Positions 24,784 to 33,609 are shown, numbered from the stretch's first letter. The stretch: DNA of 64,000 nt from Syntrophaceae bacterium UBA6109 (GCA_002428445.1 DIWJ01000044.1:1-64000); one strand, 5' to 3'. Program-made: numbers and translations. The notes: a model not told the origin generated them from the letters alone.

Positions 24784-27279
24784 ATGAGCCTCAACGAAGC
24801 CGACACCAGGGCAAAACTCATCGATCCTGTAATTCACAAACGGGGATGGACGGAGGACCTTATCCGGCGTGAAGAGACAGCGGGAACGGTCGAGATCATC
24901 AACGGAAAAGCGCGGCGTCGGTCGCGCGGGAAGATCGATTACGTTCTGCGGGTCAAGGTGAACGTGGAAACCCAGCCAGTCGCCCTGGCTCTCATGGAGG
25001 CCAAGAAGGAAAGCCTTCCTCCCGGTCATGGCCTTGACCAGGCCAAAGGCTATGCCGAATGCCGGCGGCATAATGTCCGTTTTGTTTACTCCTCCAACGG
25101 CCGCCAGTTTGTGGAATTCGACTGCTTCACGGGGCTGACGGCCTCGCCGAAGCCTCTCTCAGCTTTCCCGACCCCGGCGGAGCTTCGCGCCCGGTACGAG
25201 CGAGGCATGGGCTTTACGCTCGAATCTCCGGCCGCCAGCCCGCTCCTGCAGCGGTACGCCGGCGGCGAGGGTACCCGACGCTACTACCAGGACGCGGCGA
25301 TCCGCGCCGTCATGGAGAAGATCGCGCAGTGCGAAATGACCCGGCAGCCGAAGCGGGCGCTGCTTGCCCTCGCCACCGGGTCCGGAAAGACCTTCATCGC
25401 CGTCAATCTGCTCAAACGCATTTCCGACGCCGGCCAACTCAACCGCGCCCTGTTCGTCTGCGACCGCGACGAACTCCGCACGCAGGCGCTCAGGGCCTTC
25501 CAGAACGTTTTCGGAGCGGATGCCGCCGAGGTGTACCGCAAATCAGACGGCGTCAACAACGCCAAAAACGCCCGCATCCACATTGCGACGTACCAGACCC
25601 TCGGCATCGAGAACGAAAACGGCGACGCGAATTTCCTGACCACATATTATCCAGAAGACCATTTCACACATATCGTCATCGACGAGTGCCATCGCTCGGC
25701 TTGGGGCAAGTGGTCGCAGGTTCTCACGCGGAACAGAAAGGCCGTCCATATCGGCCTTACCGCAACTCCGCGCCGCCTGGTGGAGAGCCTCAGACGGCAG
25801 ACGGAGGAACGCAGGACGGTTTCCACGGAACAGCTGCCGCTCGCTGCGGAAGTGCCGAGGGCGGCGGGCGTCAGATCGGACGTGGATCTTCCCGCGCCCT
25901 ACGGCGTCCCGAAGGAGATCCTGGCCGATGCGGAGATCACCGCCAACAACCTCGCCTATTTCGGAGAACCGGCCTACGAGTACGACATTGCCCAGGCCAT
26001 TGAGGACGGCTACCTGGCAGCCTGCGAAATCCAGAAGGGCCGCGTGAATCTCGATGACACCGGAATCACCAAGGCCGAGATCATCGCCCGCAACCCTGTA
26101 GACGCCGTGACCGGCGACCCGCTGACATCCGACCAGATCGACGACCTCTACCAGCGTTACCAGTACGAAGACCGCATCCTTCTGCCGGACCGCGTCCTCG
26201 CCATGTGCCGGGACCTGTTCAAATATCTGCTGGAGACCGGCGGCCCTGAGCAGAAGACCATTATCTTCTGCGCCCGCGACCGCCATGCCGACGATGTGGC
26301 CGTCTGCCTGAACAACCTCTATGCTCAGTGGTGCAGAGACAACGGCAGACAAAGGCTGGAATATTTCGCCTTCAAGTGCACCGCCGCCGCCAGCGGCAAC
26401 GACCAACTCCCGGACCTTCGCGCCTCCTCGCGCAGCCACTTCATCGCGACGACGGTGGATCTCCTGTCCACGGGGGTGGACGTGCCATGCGTACGGAACA
26501 TCGTTTTTTTCAAGTATCTCAAGAGCCCCATCAGCTTCTATCAGATGGTCGGCCGCGGCACGCGCATCGATGCGCCGACGGGCAAGCTGATGTTCCGGGT
26601 TTACGACTACACCGACGCGACGAGGCTCTTCGGCGAGGCGTTCATCACGAAACCTGCGCGGCCCCGTCCGGCGGGCCCGGACGGCGTCATCGTCGACCCG
26701 CCGCCTCCGGAACCGACGATCAGCGTCGAGGGGTTTGATGTCCACATTACCGACGCCGGCCGTTTCATCGTCGCCGACGTGGACGGCAAGGCCATGCCCG
26801 TTCCTCTCGAGGAGTACAAGGCTCGTCTCGCCGCGCGGCTGGTGCAGGAAGTCCGCACGCTGGCCGATTTCCGGAGCCGCTGGATCGATCCGCTGTCGCG
26901 CCGGGAACTGGTCGATGCGCTCGTGACCTCCGGATACTCTCCGGCGGTTGTGAGGATGGTGGACGAAAAACAGGACTATGACCTCTACGACGTGCTCGCC
27001 GAACTGGGCTGGGGCATGAATCCGCGCACGCGCCGGGACCGCTCGCTGGCCTTTACCTACAAGAACGAGGAGTGGCTGGACGCGTTATCTGAGCGGGCCG
27101 CCGATACAATCCGGGCCATTGCGAGCCAGTTCGAGCGCGGCGGCACCGAGGGACTGGAGAACCCGCAGATTTTTCAGACGCCGGAAGTCAAATTGGCGGG
27201 AGGGTTGGCGGCCCTGCAAGGGGCGGGCAACCCGCGCGACCTGCTCGTTGAGACCAAGACGAGGATGTTCGCCGCATGA
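24784..27279 (+). CDS. hsdR: type I restriction enzyme R subunit
   Basis: An 831-residue motor and nuclease subunit, normal in size for the EcoEI-like branch. The N-terminal PD-(D/E)xK nuclease shows KIDYVLRVK and ALMEAKKE near residues 50-80. A superfamily 2 translocase follows, with Walker A G199-S-G-K202-T203, the DECH box D300-E-C-H303 and the motif VI-like region QMVGRGTRID. The C-terminal EcoEI-type domain covers about 660-800 (RTLADFRSRWIDPLSRREL). It starts an operon whose next gene overlaps its stop by ATGA. With HsdM and HsdS it would translocate and cleave unmethylated DNA in the cytoplasm. Confidence 0.93.
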   Translation: MSLNEADTRAKLIDPVIHKRGWTEDLIRREETAGTVEIINGKARRRSRGKIDYVLRVKVNVETQPVALALMEAKKESLPPGHGLDQAKGYAECRRHNVRFVYSSNGRQFVEFDCFTGLTASPKPLSAFPTPAELRARYERGMGFTLESPAASPLLQRYAGGEGTRRYYQDAAIRAVMEKIAQCEMTRQPKRALLALATGSGKTFIAVNLLKRISDAGQLNRALFVCDRDELRTQALRAFQNVFGADAAEVYRKSDGVNNAKNARIHIATYQTLGIENENGDANFLTTYYPEDHFTHIVIDECHRSAWGKWSQVLTRNRKAVHIGLTATPRRLVESLRRQTEERRTVSTEQLPLAAEVPRAAGVRSDVDLPAPYGVPKEILADAEITANNLAYFGEPAYEYDIAQAIEDGYLAACEIQKGRVNLDDTGITKAEIIARNPVDAVTGDPLTSDQIDDLYQRYQYEDRILLPDRVLAMCRDLFKYLLETGGPEQKTIIFCARDRHADDVAVCLNNLYAQWCRDNGRQRLEYFAFKCTAAASGNDQLPDLRASSRSHFIATTVDLLSTGVDVPCVRNIVFFKYLKSPISFYQMVGRGTRIDAPTGKLMFRVYDYTDATRLFGEAFITKPARPRPAGPDGVIVDPPPPEPTISVEGFDVHITDAGRFIVADVDGKAMPVPLEEYKARLAARLVQEVRTLADFRSRWIDPLSRRELVDALVTSGYSPAVVRMVDEKQDYDLYDVLAELGWGMNPRTRRDRSLAFTYKNEEWLDALSERAADTIRAIASQFERGGTEGLENPQIFQTPEVKLAGGLAALQGAGNPRDLLVETKTRMFAA

Positions 27280-28154
27280 GTCTTGCGCGGGGAAAGGGGA
27301 AACTTATGGATAAGGAGATCGTCGTCCGGCTCCACTACAGTTTCGAGGAGATGGTTCAGAGATTTCCCGACACGCAAACGGAGTTTTGGTGCGCCCGGGA
27401 TCTCCAAATGCTCCTGGGATATGCAAAGTGGGAAAATTTTGCCAAGGTCATCGACAGAGCCATTACATCCTGTGAAAATGCAGGATTCAACCCGAAGGAC
27501 CATTTTCTTGGTATCAGGAAAATGGTTGACCTCGGCTCCGGGGCCAAACGCGAAATCGACGACATTGCCCTCACCCGTTACGCCTGCTATCTGATTGCCC
27601 AGAACGGAGATCCGGCCAAGGAGCAGATCGCTTTTGCCCAGACCTACTTTGCCGTTCAAACCCGCAAGCAGGAGATCATCGAAAAGCGACTGGCCGAAGC
27701 GGAACGCGTTAGCGCCCGCAAGAGACTCAGCCAATCGGAGAAGGAGCTTTCGGGCATCATCTTCGATCGCCTTCGGGACCATGAGAGTTTCGGCCGCATC
27801 CGCAGCAAGGGAGACCGGGCGCTCTTCGGCGGGAAGACCACTCAGGAGATGAAGGAAAAACTGCGGGTGCCGACGGGCAGACCTTTGGCTGATTTTCTCC
27901 CGACCATCACCATCAAGGCCAAGGATTTCGCCAACGAGATCACCAATTTCAATATCCAGCAGAACGAACTGAGAGCGGAAGTCAGAATTACTGACGAGCA
28001 TGTCAAGAACAATCGGGAGGTCCGCCAATTGCTGGTGGATCGGGGCATCGTCCCCGAGGCCTTGCCGCCTGCCGAGGATGTGAAAAAGGTCGAACGCCGC
28101 CTGAAGACCGAGCGGAAAAAACTGCCCAGGCAAGTCGATCCATTGGAGAAATGA
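27276..28154 (+). CDS. dinD: DinD-like DNA damage-inducible protein inside the hsd operon
   Basis: A 292-residue protein of the DinD family. The N-terminal Bro-N-like part (FWCARDLQMLLGYAKWENF) leads to the signature IALTRYACYLIAQNGDPAKEQIAFAQTYFAVQTRKQE. E. coli DinD inhibits RecA-mediated strand exchange and disassembles RecA filaments. The ATG at 27276 overlaps the hsdR stop (ATGA); an internal ATG at 27306 with AAAGGGGAA upstream is an equally likely start. No LexA box is visible at this position because it is inside the operon. Co-expression with a restriction enzyme may limit recombination or repair at restriction breaks. Confidence 0.87.
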   Translation: MSLARGKGKLMDKEIVVRLHYSFEEMVQRFPDTQTEFWCARDLQMLLGYAKWENFAKVIDRAITSCENAGFNPKDHFLGIRKMVDLGSGAKREIDDIALTRYACYLIAQNGDPAKEQIAFAQTYFAVQTRKQEIIEKRLAEAERVSARKRLSQSEKELSGIIFDRLRDHESFGRIRSKGDRALFGGKTTQEMKEKLRVPTGRPLADFLPTITIKAKDFANEITNFNIQQNELRAEVRITDEHVKNNREVRQLLVDRGIVPEALPPAEDVKKVERRLKTERKKLPRQVDPLEK

Positions 28155-29422
28155 GAAGCGGACACGGAATGAACGAGGCACAGACGTCAAAACGGATGAA
28201 AGACACGAGCAGGAAACTTCCCGACGGCTGGCGATGGGTCAGGCTGGGAGATGTTATCTCGGAGACTCAAGCAGGTTTCGCCTGTGGAGAACGCGATCCC
28301 GAGGGCATTGTTCAACTACGAATGAACAATGTTGACACGCGGGGCAACTTTGTTTGGAATGATGTTATTCGCATACCGAGAGAAGGTAACAATATCGAGC
28401 CCTTCTTGCTTGCACCTGGTGATGTACTTTTCAATAATACCAACAGCACCGAGCTTGTGGGTAAAAGCGCTCTGTTCAACGGCTTCGACGAACCGATTGT
28501 CTATAGCAACCACTTCACTCGATTGCGTACCATTAGAGATGATTTGTTACCGGATATTCTGGCAAGTTGGTTGAATCATCAATGGCAACAGGGAGTCTTC
28601 GCAGCAATCTGCAATAGTTGGATAGGCCAGAGTGCTGTCAAAGCCGATAGACTGTTGAACTTAGAAATCCCTCTTCCTCCAATAACGGAGCAGCGGCGGA
28701 TTGCCGGGATATTGAATGAGCAGATGGCGGCGTTGGACAAGGCCCGCGCGGCGGCCCAGGCGCGGCTGGAAGCGGTCAAGGCCCTGCCCGCCGCTTTCCT
28801 CCGCCAGGTTTTTCTCAAACCTGGCCAGCCCCTTTCTGACGGGTGGCGTTGGGTCCCTTTGGGGGATGTGCTAATCTTACGCAAAGACATAGTGCACCCT
28901 CATGATAATCCCGAAGGGTCATCTGTGTTTGTAGGACTAGAGCATATAGAGCCGAATACTGGCCGCAGATTAGGTTCTGCAAAGGTCGAGATGTCGGAGT
29001 TGACCGGCAGAAAACCGATGTTCTTCAAGGACGATATCGTATATGGGTACCTCCGTCCATATCTGAACAAGGTCTGGGTTGCAGAATTTGATGGTCTTTG
29101 TTCAGTAGATCAGTATGTCTATAGCGTTAATTCTCAGGAAACGGTCTCCTCATATGTGGCGTGGTACATGCGAAGTCCCTTGTTCATCGACAATTCACCT
29201 GTCGGCAAAACACCCGGTTGGTTACCACGCATAAGAACCGAAGAAGTGGCCAGTGTTAGAATTCCTCTCCCACCGCTCGCGTTACAGCAAGAGATTGCGC
29301 AGGTGCTTGCGGAACAGATGTTATCTCTGGAGAACGCGCGCGCGGCTGCGGAAGCGGAACTCGACGCCATCAACACGCTCCCGGCGGCCTTGCTGCGCCG
29401 GGCATTCGGCGGGGAATTATGA
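28151..29422 (+). CDS. hsdS: type I restriction enzyme specificity subunit
   Basis: A 423-residue HsdS with two target-recognition domains. Each starts with a similar segment (LPDGWRWVRLGDV near residue 23; LSDGWRWVPLGDV near 230) and is followed by a conserved helical spacer (EQRRIAGILNEQMAALDKARAA; LQQEIAQVLAEQMLSLENARAA). The two spacers are similar to each other in sequence and end in LPAAFLRQVF and LPAALLRRAF. The recognition-domain DNA is visibly richer in A/T than the spacers and neighbours, as expected if specificity domains were exchanged. ATG 28151 overlaps the dinD stop. It determines the methylation and restriction target, which is bipartite. Confidence 0.93.
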   Translation: MRSGHGMNEAQTSKRMKDTSRKLPDGWRWVRLGDVISETQAGFACGERDPEGIVQLRMNNVDTRGNFVWNDVIRIPREGNNIEPFLLAPGDVLFNNTNSTELVGKSALFNGFDEPIVYSNHFTRLRTIRDDLLPDILASWLNHQWQQGVFAAICNSWIGQSAVKADRLLNLEIPLPPITEQRRIAGILNEQMAALDKARAAAQARLEAVKALPAAFLRQVFLKPGQPLSDGWRWVPLGDVLILRKDIVHPHDNPEGSSVFVGLEHIEPNTGRRLGSAKVEMSELTGRKPMFFKDDIVYGYLRPYLNKVWVAEFDGLCSVDQYVYSVNSQETVSSYVAWYMRSPLFIDNSPVGKTPGWLPRIRTEEVASVRIPLPPLALQQEIAQVLAEQMLSLENARAAAEAELDAINTLPAALLRRAFGGEL

Positions 29423-29745
29423 AGACAAAACGCAGCGTGAGCGGGAAGAAGCATGCGGTTCGCGAAGCGCCGGGGGAATACGAGAACGGCGCAATCGTGC
29501 TTTATCAGGCCCCCGACGGCGGCATGAGCATCGATGTGCGCCTGAAGGAGGAAACCCTCTGGTTGAGCCTCAACCAGATTTCCACCCTGTTCGACAGGGA
29601 CAAGTCGGTCATTTCCAGGCACCTGCGCAATGTATACCAGGAAGGCGAACTTGACCGGGGGGCAACTGTTGCATTTTTTGCAACAACTCAAACCATGTGT
29701 TTTCATTTTGGATGTGTGAAAAACCACGAGCCAAGTCTATCTTGA
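29419..29745 (+). pseudogene. truncated RhuM family protein within the hsd operon
   Basis: A 108-residue frame whose first 90 residues match the N-terminus of RhuM-type proteins: YENGAIVLYQAPDGG, then LKEETLWLSLNQISTLFDRDKSVISRHLRNVYQEGEL. Full-length members are about 330 residues. After FATTQ the sequence changes abruptly to an unrelated tail (TMCFHFGCVKNHEPSLS), so the gene is broken at about 29690. Its ATG overlaps the hsdS stop (ATGA), which preserves translational coupling. The junction region 29690-29819 before hsdM is unusually A/T-rich. The fragment may still make a short HTH-like polypeptide. Confidence 0.7.
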
Positions 29746-29819
29746 ATCTGTGCATTAAATGCACAAGTTGATCTGGATGGACACTGGCTGCGAATTTGAT
29801 TCAAGACGGGAAGTGAAGA

Positions 29820-31586
29820 ATGGCGAAGAGGAAAAACGGCAACGGCAATGGAAACGGCAAACGCCTGGCCACCCAGCAGTCGGTGGACCAGGCGGTCAAG
29901 AGCATCTGCGACATCATGCGGCGCGGAAACTGCGCGGGAGCCATGCAGTATGTTCCCGAATTGACGTGGATTCTGTTCTTGCGCATCCTCGATGAAAAAG
30001 AGGCGCGCGAGGAGAAAGAGGTTGAGGCCCTGAGCGTGCCCTTTCGCCCCTCGCTGCAGGCGCCTTACCGCTGGCGGGACTGGGGAGCGCCCCCGGAGTT
30101 TCTGCCCGATGGACAGTACAACAAACGCCATGAACTCCAGAATGCGCCGCAGAATGCCTTTTTCACTTTCGTGAATACCGATTTGCTGCCACACCTGAAG
30201 GCGCTCAAGGATCAGCCCGACGCCTCCCCGCGCCAGAAGGTCATCAGTGAGATCATGACGGGCGTCGAGCGGGTGCGGATCGATACGGAACGCAATTTCC
30301 TCGATGTCTTGGACAAGGTGCACCAGCTCACTACTGAGGCCGTGGACGATACGCACGTCTTCACCCTCTCGCAGGTCTATGAAGGGCTGCTGCTGAAGAT
30401 GGGCGAGAAGGGCAACGACGGCGGCCAGTTCTTCACGCCGCGCCAGGTCATCAAGGCGATGGTGCAGACGATCGATCCCCGGATCGATGAGACGGTGTAC
30501 GATCCCGGCTGCGGGACGGGCGGCTTTCTTGCGCAAAGTTTCGAGCACATCATGCGCACGCATGGCGGCAATGCCGACGCCGCACAACTGGAAACGCTGA
30601 AGGAACGCGCCTTCTGGGGACGGGAGAAGGAAAACCTCATCTATCCCATCGCCCTGGCCAATCTGGTGCTTCACGGCATCGACAAGCCGAACGTCTGGCA
30701 CGGCAATACGCTCACGGGTATGGAAACCTACGGCGGTCTGTTCGAGAACGCGCCGCAGACCTTCGACGTGATCCTGACCAATCCGCCTTTCGGCGGAAAG
30801 GAGGGCAAGGAGGCCCAGACCAATTTCGACTACAAGACCGGGGCCACGCAGGTGCTGTTTCTCCAGCACGTCATCCGCAGCCTGCGCGACGGCGGCCGCT
30901 GTGGGATCGTCCTGGATGAGGGGCTGCTTTTTCGCACCAACGAAGATGCCTTCGTCAAGACCAAACGGAAGCTCCTCGACGACTGCGACCTGTGGTGCGT
31001 GGTGAGCCTGCCCGGCGGTGTCTTCACGGCGGCGGGCGCCGGAGTCAAGACGAACCTGCTGTTCTTTACAAAGGGCAGGCCGACACGCAAGATCTGGTAC
31101 TATGACCTGACGGACATCAAGGTGCGAAAAAAGACGCCCCTGGCGCTACAGCACTTTGAGGATTTCCTGCGTCTCCTGCCGGCACGGGCCGATAGCGGAC
31201 TGTCCTGGACGGTGGATATGGATGAGCGCAAGCGCGTCGCTGCGGAAGAGGCGCTGCCGCTCAAGGAACAATCAACCCTCAAGGGCCGTGAGGCTGCCCG
31301 GTGGAATGAACGGCTGAAGGAATTGAAGAAAGCCAAGCCGCGCGATGAAAAGGCTATTTTGGAGGCCGAGGTAAAGGCGGCGGAACTGAATCGCGAGGCC
31401 CGCGACCTGGCAGGCAAGGCCAAGGAGATCGAAGACGCCGTCTACGACCTCAAGGCCGTCAACCCAAACCGCAAGCCCGAAGTGGATGAACGCACTCCGG
31501 AAGAACTCTTGGAGATCATCGAGGCCAGGGGCCGGGAAGTCTCCGAAGCCTTGGCATCGCTGCGATCGAGCGGAAAGGTATCGTAG
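29820..31586 (+). CDS. hsdM: type I restriction-modification DNA methyltransferase subunit
   Basis: A 588-residue N6-adenine methyltransferase. The N-terminal helical domain is followed by SAM motif I at D228-P-G-C-G-T-G-G-F-L and the catalytic NPPF at residues 321-324. The C-terminal part (about 480-560) is strongly charged and probably coiled coil (RLKELKKAKPRDEKAILEAEVKAAELNREAR). Start at ATG 29820 with GAAGTGAAGA upstream. Placing hsdM last, after hsdR, dinD, hsdS and a broken rhuM, is unusual; M and S are normally adjacent. With HsdS it methylates the host site, and with HsdR it forms the restriction complex. Confidence 0.93.
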   Translation: MAKRKNGNGNGNGKRLATQQSVDQAVKSICDIMRRGNCAGAMQYVPELTWILFLRILDEKEAREEKEVEALSVPFRPSLQAPYRWRDWGAPPEFLPDGQYNKRHELQNAPQNAFFTFVNTDLLPHLKALKDQPDASPRQKVISEIMTGVERVRIDTERNFLDVLDKVHQLTTEAVDDTHVFTLSQVYEGLLLKMGEKGNDGGQFFTPRQVIKAMVQTIDPRIDETVYDPGCGTGGFLAQSFEHIMRTHGGNADAAQLETLKERAFWGREKENLIYPIALANLVLHGIDKPNVWHGNTLTGMETYGGLFENAPQTFDVILTNPPFGGKEGKEAQTNFDYKTGATQVLFLQHVIRSLRDGGRCGIVLDEGLLFRTNEDAFVKTKRKLLDDCDLWCVVSLPGGVFTAAGAGVKTNLLFFTKGRPTRKIWYYDLTDIKVRKKTPLALQHFEDFLRLLPARADSGLSWTVDMDERKRVAAEEALPLKEQSTLKGREAARWNERLKELKKAKPRDEKAILEAEVKAAELNREARDLAGKAKEIEDAVYDLKAVNPNRKPEVDERTPEELLEIIEARGREVSEALASLRSSGKVS

Positions 31587-31645
31587 CGGTTCGGAAGTGA
31601 AGGGATAGCCAAGCCACCACCTTTCTCCGATCCGGCATAACCTCC

Positions 31646-31674
31646 TTGACACACGTTAACATGCAGGTTAACAT
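31646..31674 (+). promoter_or_regulatory. HigBA promoter with overlapping direct-repeat operator
   Basis: TTGACA (31646-31651) and TAACAT (31669-31674) are 17 bases apart. GTTAACAT is repeated at 31655-31662 and 31667-31674, and each repeat contains the palindrome GTTAAC. The -10 element ends directly before the ATG at 31675, so transcription would start near 31681, where there is an in-frame GTG. The second repeat covers the -10 box, which fits repression by the XRE antitoxin. Confidence 0.5.
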
Positions 31675-32040
31675 ATGCCTGTGAACAGAACACTCCTGTT
31701 CTACAGAACGTCAGAGGGGAAATGTCCGGTCCAGGACTTTCTGGATGCCTTGCCGGGCAAAGCAGTCCAAAAGATAGCGTGGGTGCTCCGCCTTTTGGAA
31801 GACTTGGAGATCGTGCCGGCCACGTATTTCAAGAAGCTGGTGGGAACAGAGGAAATCTGGGAGTGCAAAATCCAGCATGGGTCCGACATCTACCGGATAT
31901 TCTGCTTTTTTGACAGCCATTCCGTGATCATACTGACGCATGGTTTTGAGAAGAAGAGCATGAAAACGCCCGCGAGAGAAATTCGGAGAGCCGAAACCTA
32001 TCGTCGCGAGTATTTGGATCGGAAGGGGAAAAGGACATGA
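31675..32040 (+). CDS. higB: RelE/HigB-type (Gp49-like) mRNA interferase toxin
   Basis: A 121-residue protein of the phage-derived Gp49-like/HigB family. It has VQDFLDALPGKAVQKIAWVLRLLED, the core strand GTEEIWECKIQHGSDIYRIFCFF, and a conserved HGFEKKSMKTPAREIRRAE tail. Family members cleave ribosome-bound mRNA. The annotated ATG 31675 lies right at the -10 box; the GTG at 31681 may be the true start. The XRE antitoxin gene follows with an ATGA overlap, giving the toxin-first HigBA order. It follows the restriction operon by 88 bp. Confidence 0.87.
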   Translation: MPVNRTLLFYRTSEGKCPVQDFLDALPGKAVQKIAWVLRLLEDLEIVPATYFKKLVGTEEIWECKIQHGSDIYRIFCFFDSHSVIILTHGFEKKSMKTPAREIRRAETYRREYLDRKGKRT

Positions 32041-32312
32041 GCGACCTGAAAAAATACATTGCCAAACGGAAAAAGACGGATAAGGAATTTGCCGAGGGTT
32101 TTGAGGATGGCTACGAGCAATTCAAAATCGGGGTTGTTCTTCGCCAAGCGCGCGAAGCTGCGGGGTTGACCCAGGAAGAACTCGCCTCGCGCCTGAAAAC
32201 CCAAAAGACGGCGATTTCGAGAATCGAAAACCATGCGGAAGACATCAAGCTCTCCACGCTGGATCGGGTCGCCAAGGCGCTGGGGAAACGGTTGGAAGTG
32301 AGTATCGCTTAG
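32037..32312 (+). CDS. higA: XRE-family antitoxin (HigA-like)
   Basis: A 91-residue protein with a helix-turn-helix of the XRE/Cro type at residues 30-85: VVLRQAREAAGLTQEELASRLKT, then AISRIENHAEDIKLSTLDRVAKALG. Its ATG overlaps the toxin stop codon, so the two are translated together. It is expected to bind and neutralise the HigB-like toxin and to repress their common promoter, where two GTTAACAT repeats are found. Confidence 0.88.
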   Translation: MSDLKKYIAKRKKTDKEFAEGFEDGYEQFKIGVVLRQAREAAGLTQEELASRLKTQKTAISRIENHAEDIKLSTLDRVAKALGKRLEVSIA

Positions 32313-32337
32313 TCTGTTCCGAGAAGGCGCAACCTCG

Positions 32338-33312
32338 CTACTTTCCTCTCACCGCCTCGAAGGCCTTTTTCATCTGCGCCCTCGGCAGGAGAGCCGACTT
32401 CATCTGCTCGGTCAGTTCCGGAATCCCGAACCACTGGCCCGAGGCGCTGACCACCATCTCCAGTCTCCCGTCCTCCCTGACCGCCGCGGCACCGCCTGAC
32501 GCCCAGTAGAGAAGCCTTGATCCGGCGCGTCCGCGGACGCGGTCGCCCTTTCCGAAGAAGAGAAGCCGCTCGCCCTCTGCAACGGGCCGGTGGAAGGTGT
32601 AGCCGATCCGGACCGTGACGGCTCCGCTTCCCGAAATCAGGAAGCCTCCCCAGCCGAGGATTTCATCGATTAGCGCAAGGAAGGGGAGGGGATGCAGAAA
32701 GCCGTTCCGGCTGAAACGGTAGAAGGAATCCCGGTCCGCGTCTGTAAAACCCACCGGTGAGACAACGATCCTGTCCGACGCCTTGCAGAGATGAAACTGC
32801 CTTCTCAGGCCTGGATGGGCACGCTCGATGCCGCAGACGAAGCAATTCCTGTAGGAGGGAAGAGAAGTAAGCTCTTTCAGGAGATCGCCGCATTTCCCGG
32901 GCATGAAGGCGGCGAACAATTTGCCGTGTTCCCCGTTGTCTTCCCGGTAACGGATGGAAGAGAGCATGTAGGCGAGGGGATCGCGATCCACGGTTGCGCT
33001 GCCCTCGGCGCCGCCCGGGACGGGCTCTACGGCGAAGTGGAGCAGGTCGCCGACCTTGATGCTGGTGCCGCCCAGACGGAAATCGGCGGAAACGGGAAAG
33101 CGCAGGTCGCTGCGGTCCGGCCAGGCGTCGAGCGTCATCGCCAGATCCATCATGACGCCCATGCTGATGCCGCCGTGGGGAATCCCTATCCAGCCTTCCA
33201 GGTGTTCGTCCATGACGATGTCGGCGGACGCGCGGCCCCCGGCATGGACGAGCGTTCCCGGTCTGTAAAGGAATTGACGGACGTAGTCCGTGGCGTAATC
33301 TGCGGGCTTCAT
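32338..33312 (-). CDS. double-hotdog thioesterase/dehydratase-like protein
   Basis: A 324-residue protein that appears to contain two hotdog domains. The first has IPHGGISMGVMMDLAM, the HGG motif on the central hotdog helix used by PaaI-type thioesterases. The second covers about 200-290 and contains LALIDEILGWGGFLISG, then VRIGYTFHRPVAEGERLLFFG. A small Cys pair (NCFVCG) lies between them. It is the only - strand gene in the 20.6-47 kb stretch and converges with the toxin-antitoxin pair. It may hydrolyse an acyl thioester; nothing ties it to defence. Confidence 0.72.
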   Translation of the reverse strand: MKPADYATDYVRQFLYRPGTLVHAGGRASADIVMDEHLEGWIGIPHGGISMGVMMDLAMTLDAWPDRSDLRFPVSADFRLGGTSIKVGDLLHFAVEPVPGGAEGSATVDRDPLAYMLSSIRYREDNGEHGKLFAAFMPGKCGDLLKELTSLPSYRNCFVCGIERAHPGLRRQFHLCKASDRIVVSPVGFTDADRDSFYRFSRNGFLHPLPFLALIDEILGWGGFLISGSGAVTVRIGYTFHRPVAEGERLLFFGKGDRVRGRAGSRLLYWASGGAAAVREDGRLEMVVSASGQWFGIPELTEQMKSALLPRAQMKKAFEAVRGK

Positions 33313-33400
33313 GGCGACGATAGTTTTAGAGGTCGGGAAAGCGAAATGTCAAGAGGCGGTATGGCGGAGTGAGGGCCACAGAAAAGACACTAGCCATATC

Positions 33401-33541
33401 GGATTCCCGCCTGCGCAGGAATGACAAGTTAGAGGGATCTTCTGTCGTCCCCTGCGTAGGCGGGGACCCAGCTCTCTGCTCTACACGGAAGTTACAGAGC
33501 AAATCCAAGATCCTGGATTCCCGCTTTTGCGGGAATGACAG
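33401..33541. repeat. second cluster of dispersed palindromic repeats
   Basis: Three copies of the same palindrome family as at 22.9-23.3 kb lie at 33401-33426 (inverted), 33444-33471 (direct, variant centre) and 33513-33541 (inverted). They lie in the 432-base gap between the hotdog gene and the first WD40-caspase gene. They can fold into hairpins if transcribed. Confidence 0.82.
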
Positions 33542-33579
33542 AAAGGTCCCGCTCCGTCCCATCCGACCTGTACATCCCA

Positions 33580-33609
33580 TTGACTCGCGAGGATGTCAAC
33601 CGCTATACT
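33580..33609 (+). promoter_or_regulatory. sigma70-type promoter for the first WD40-caspase lipoprotein gene
   Basis: TTGACT (33580-33585) and TATACT (33604-33609) are separated by 18 bases. The predicted start near 33616 leaves a leader of about 130 bases before the ATG at 33745. Confidence 0.5.
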
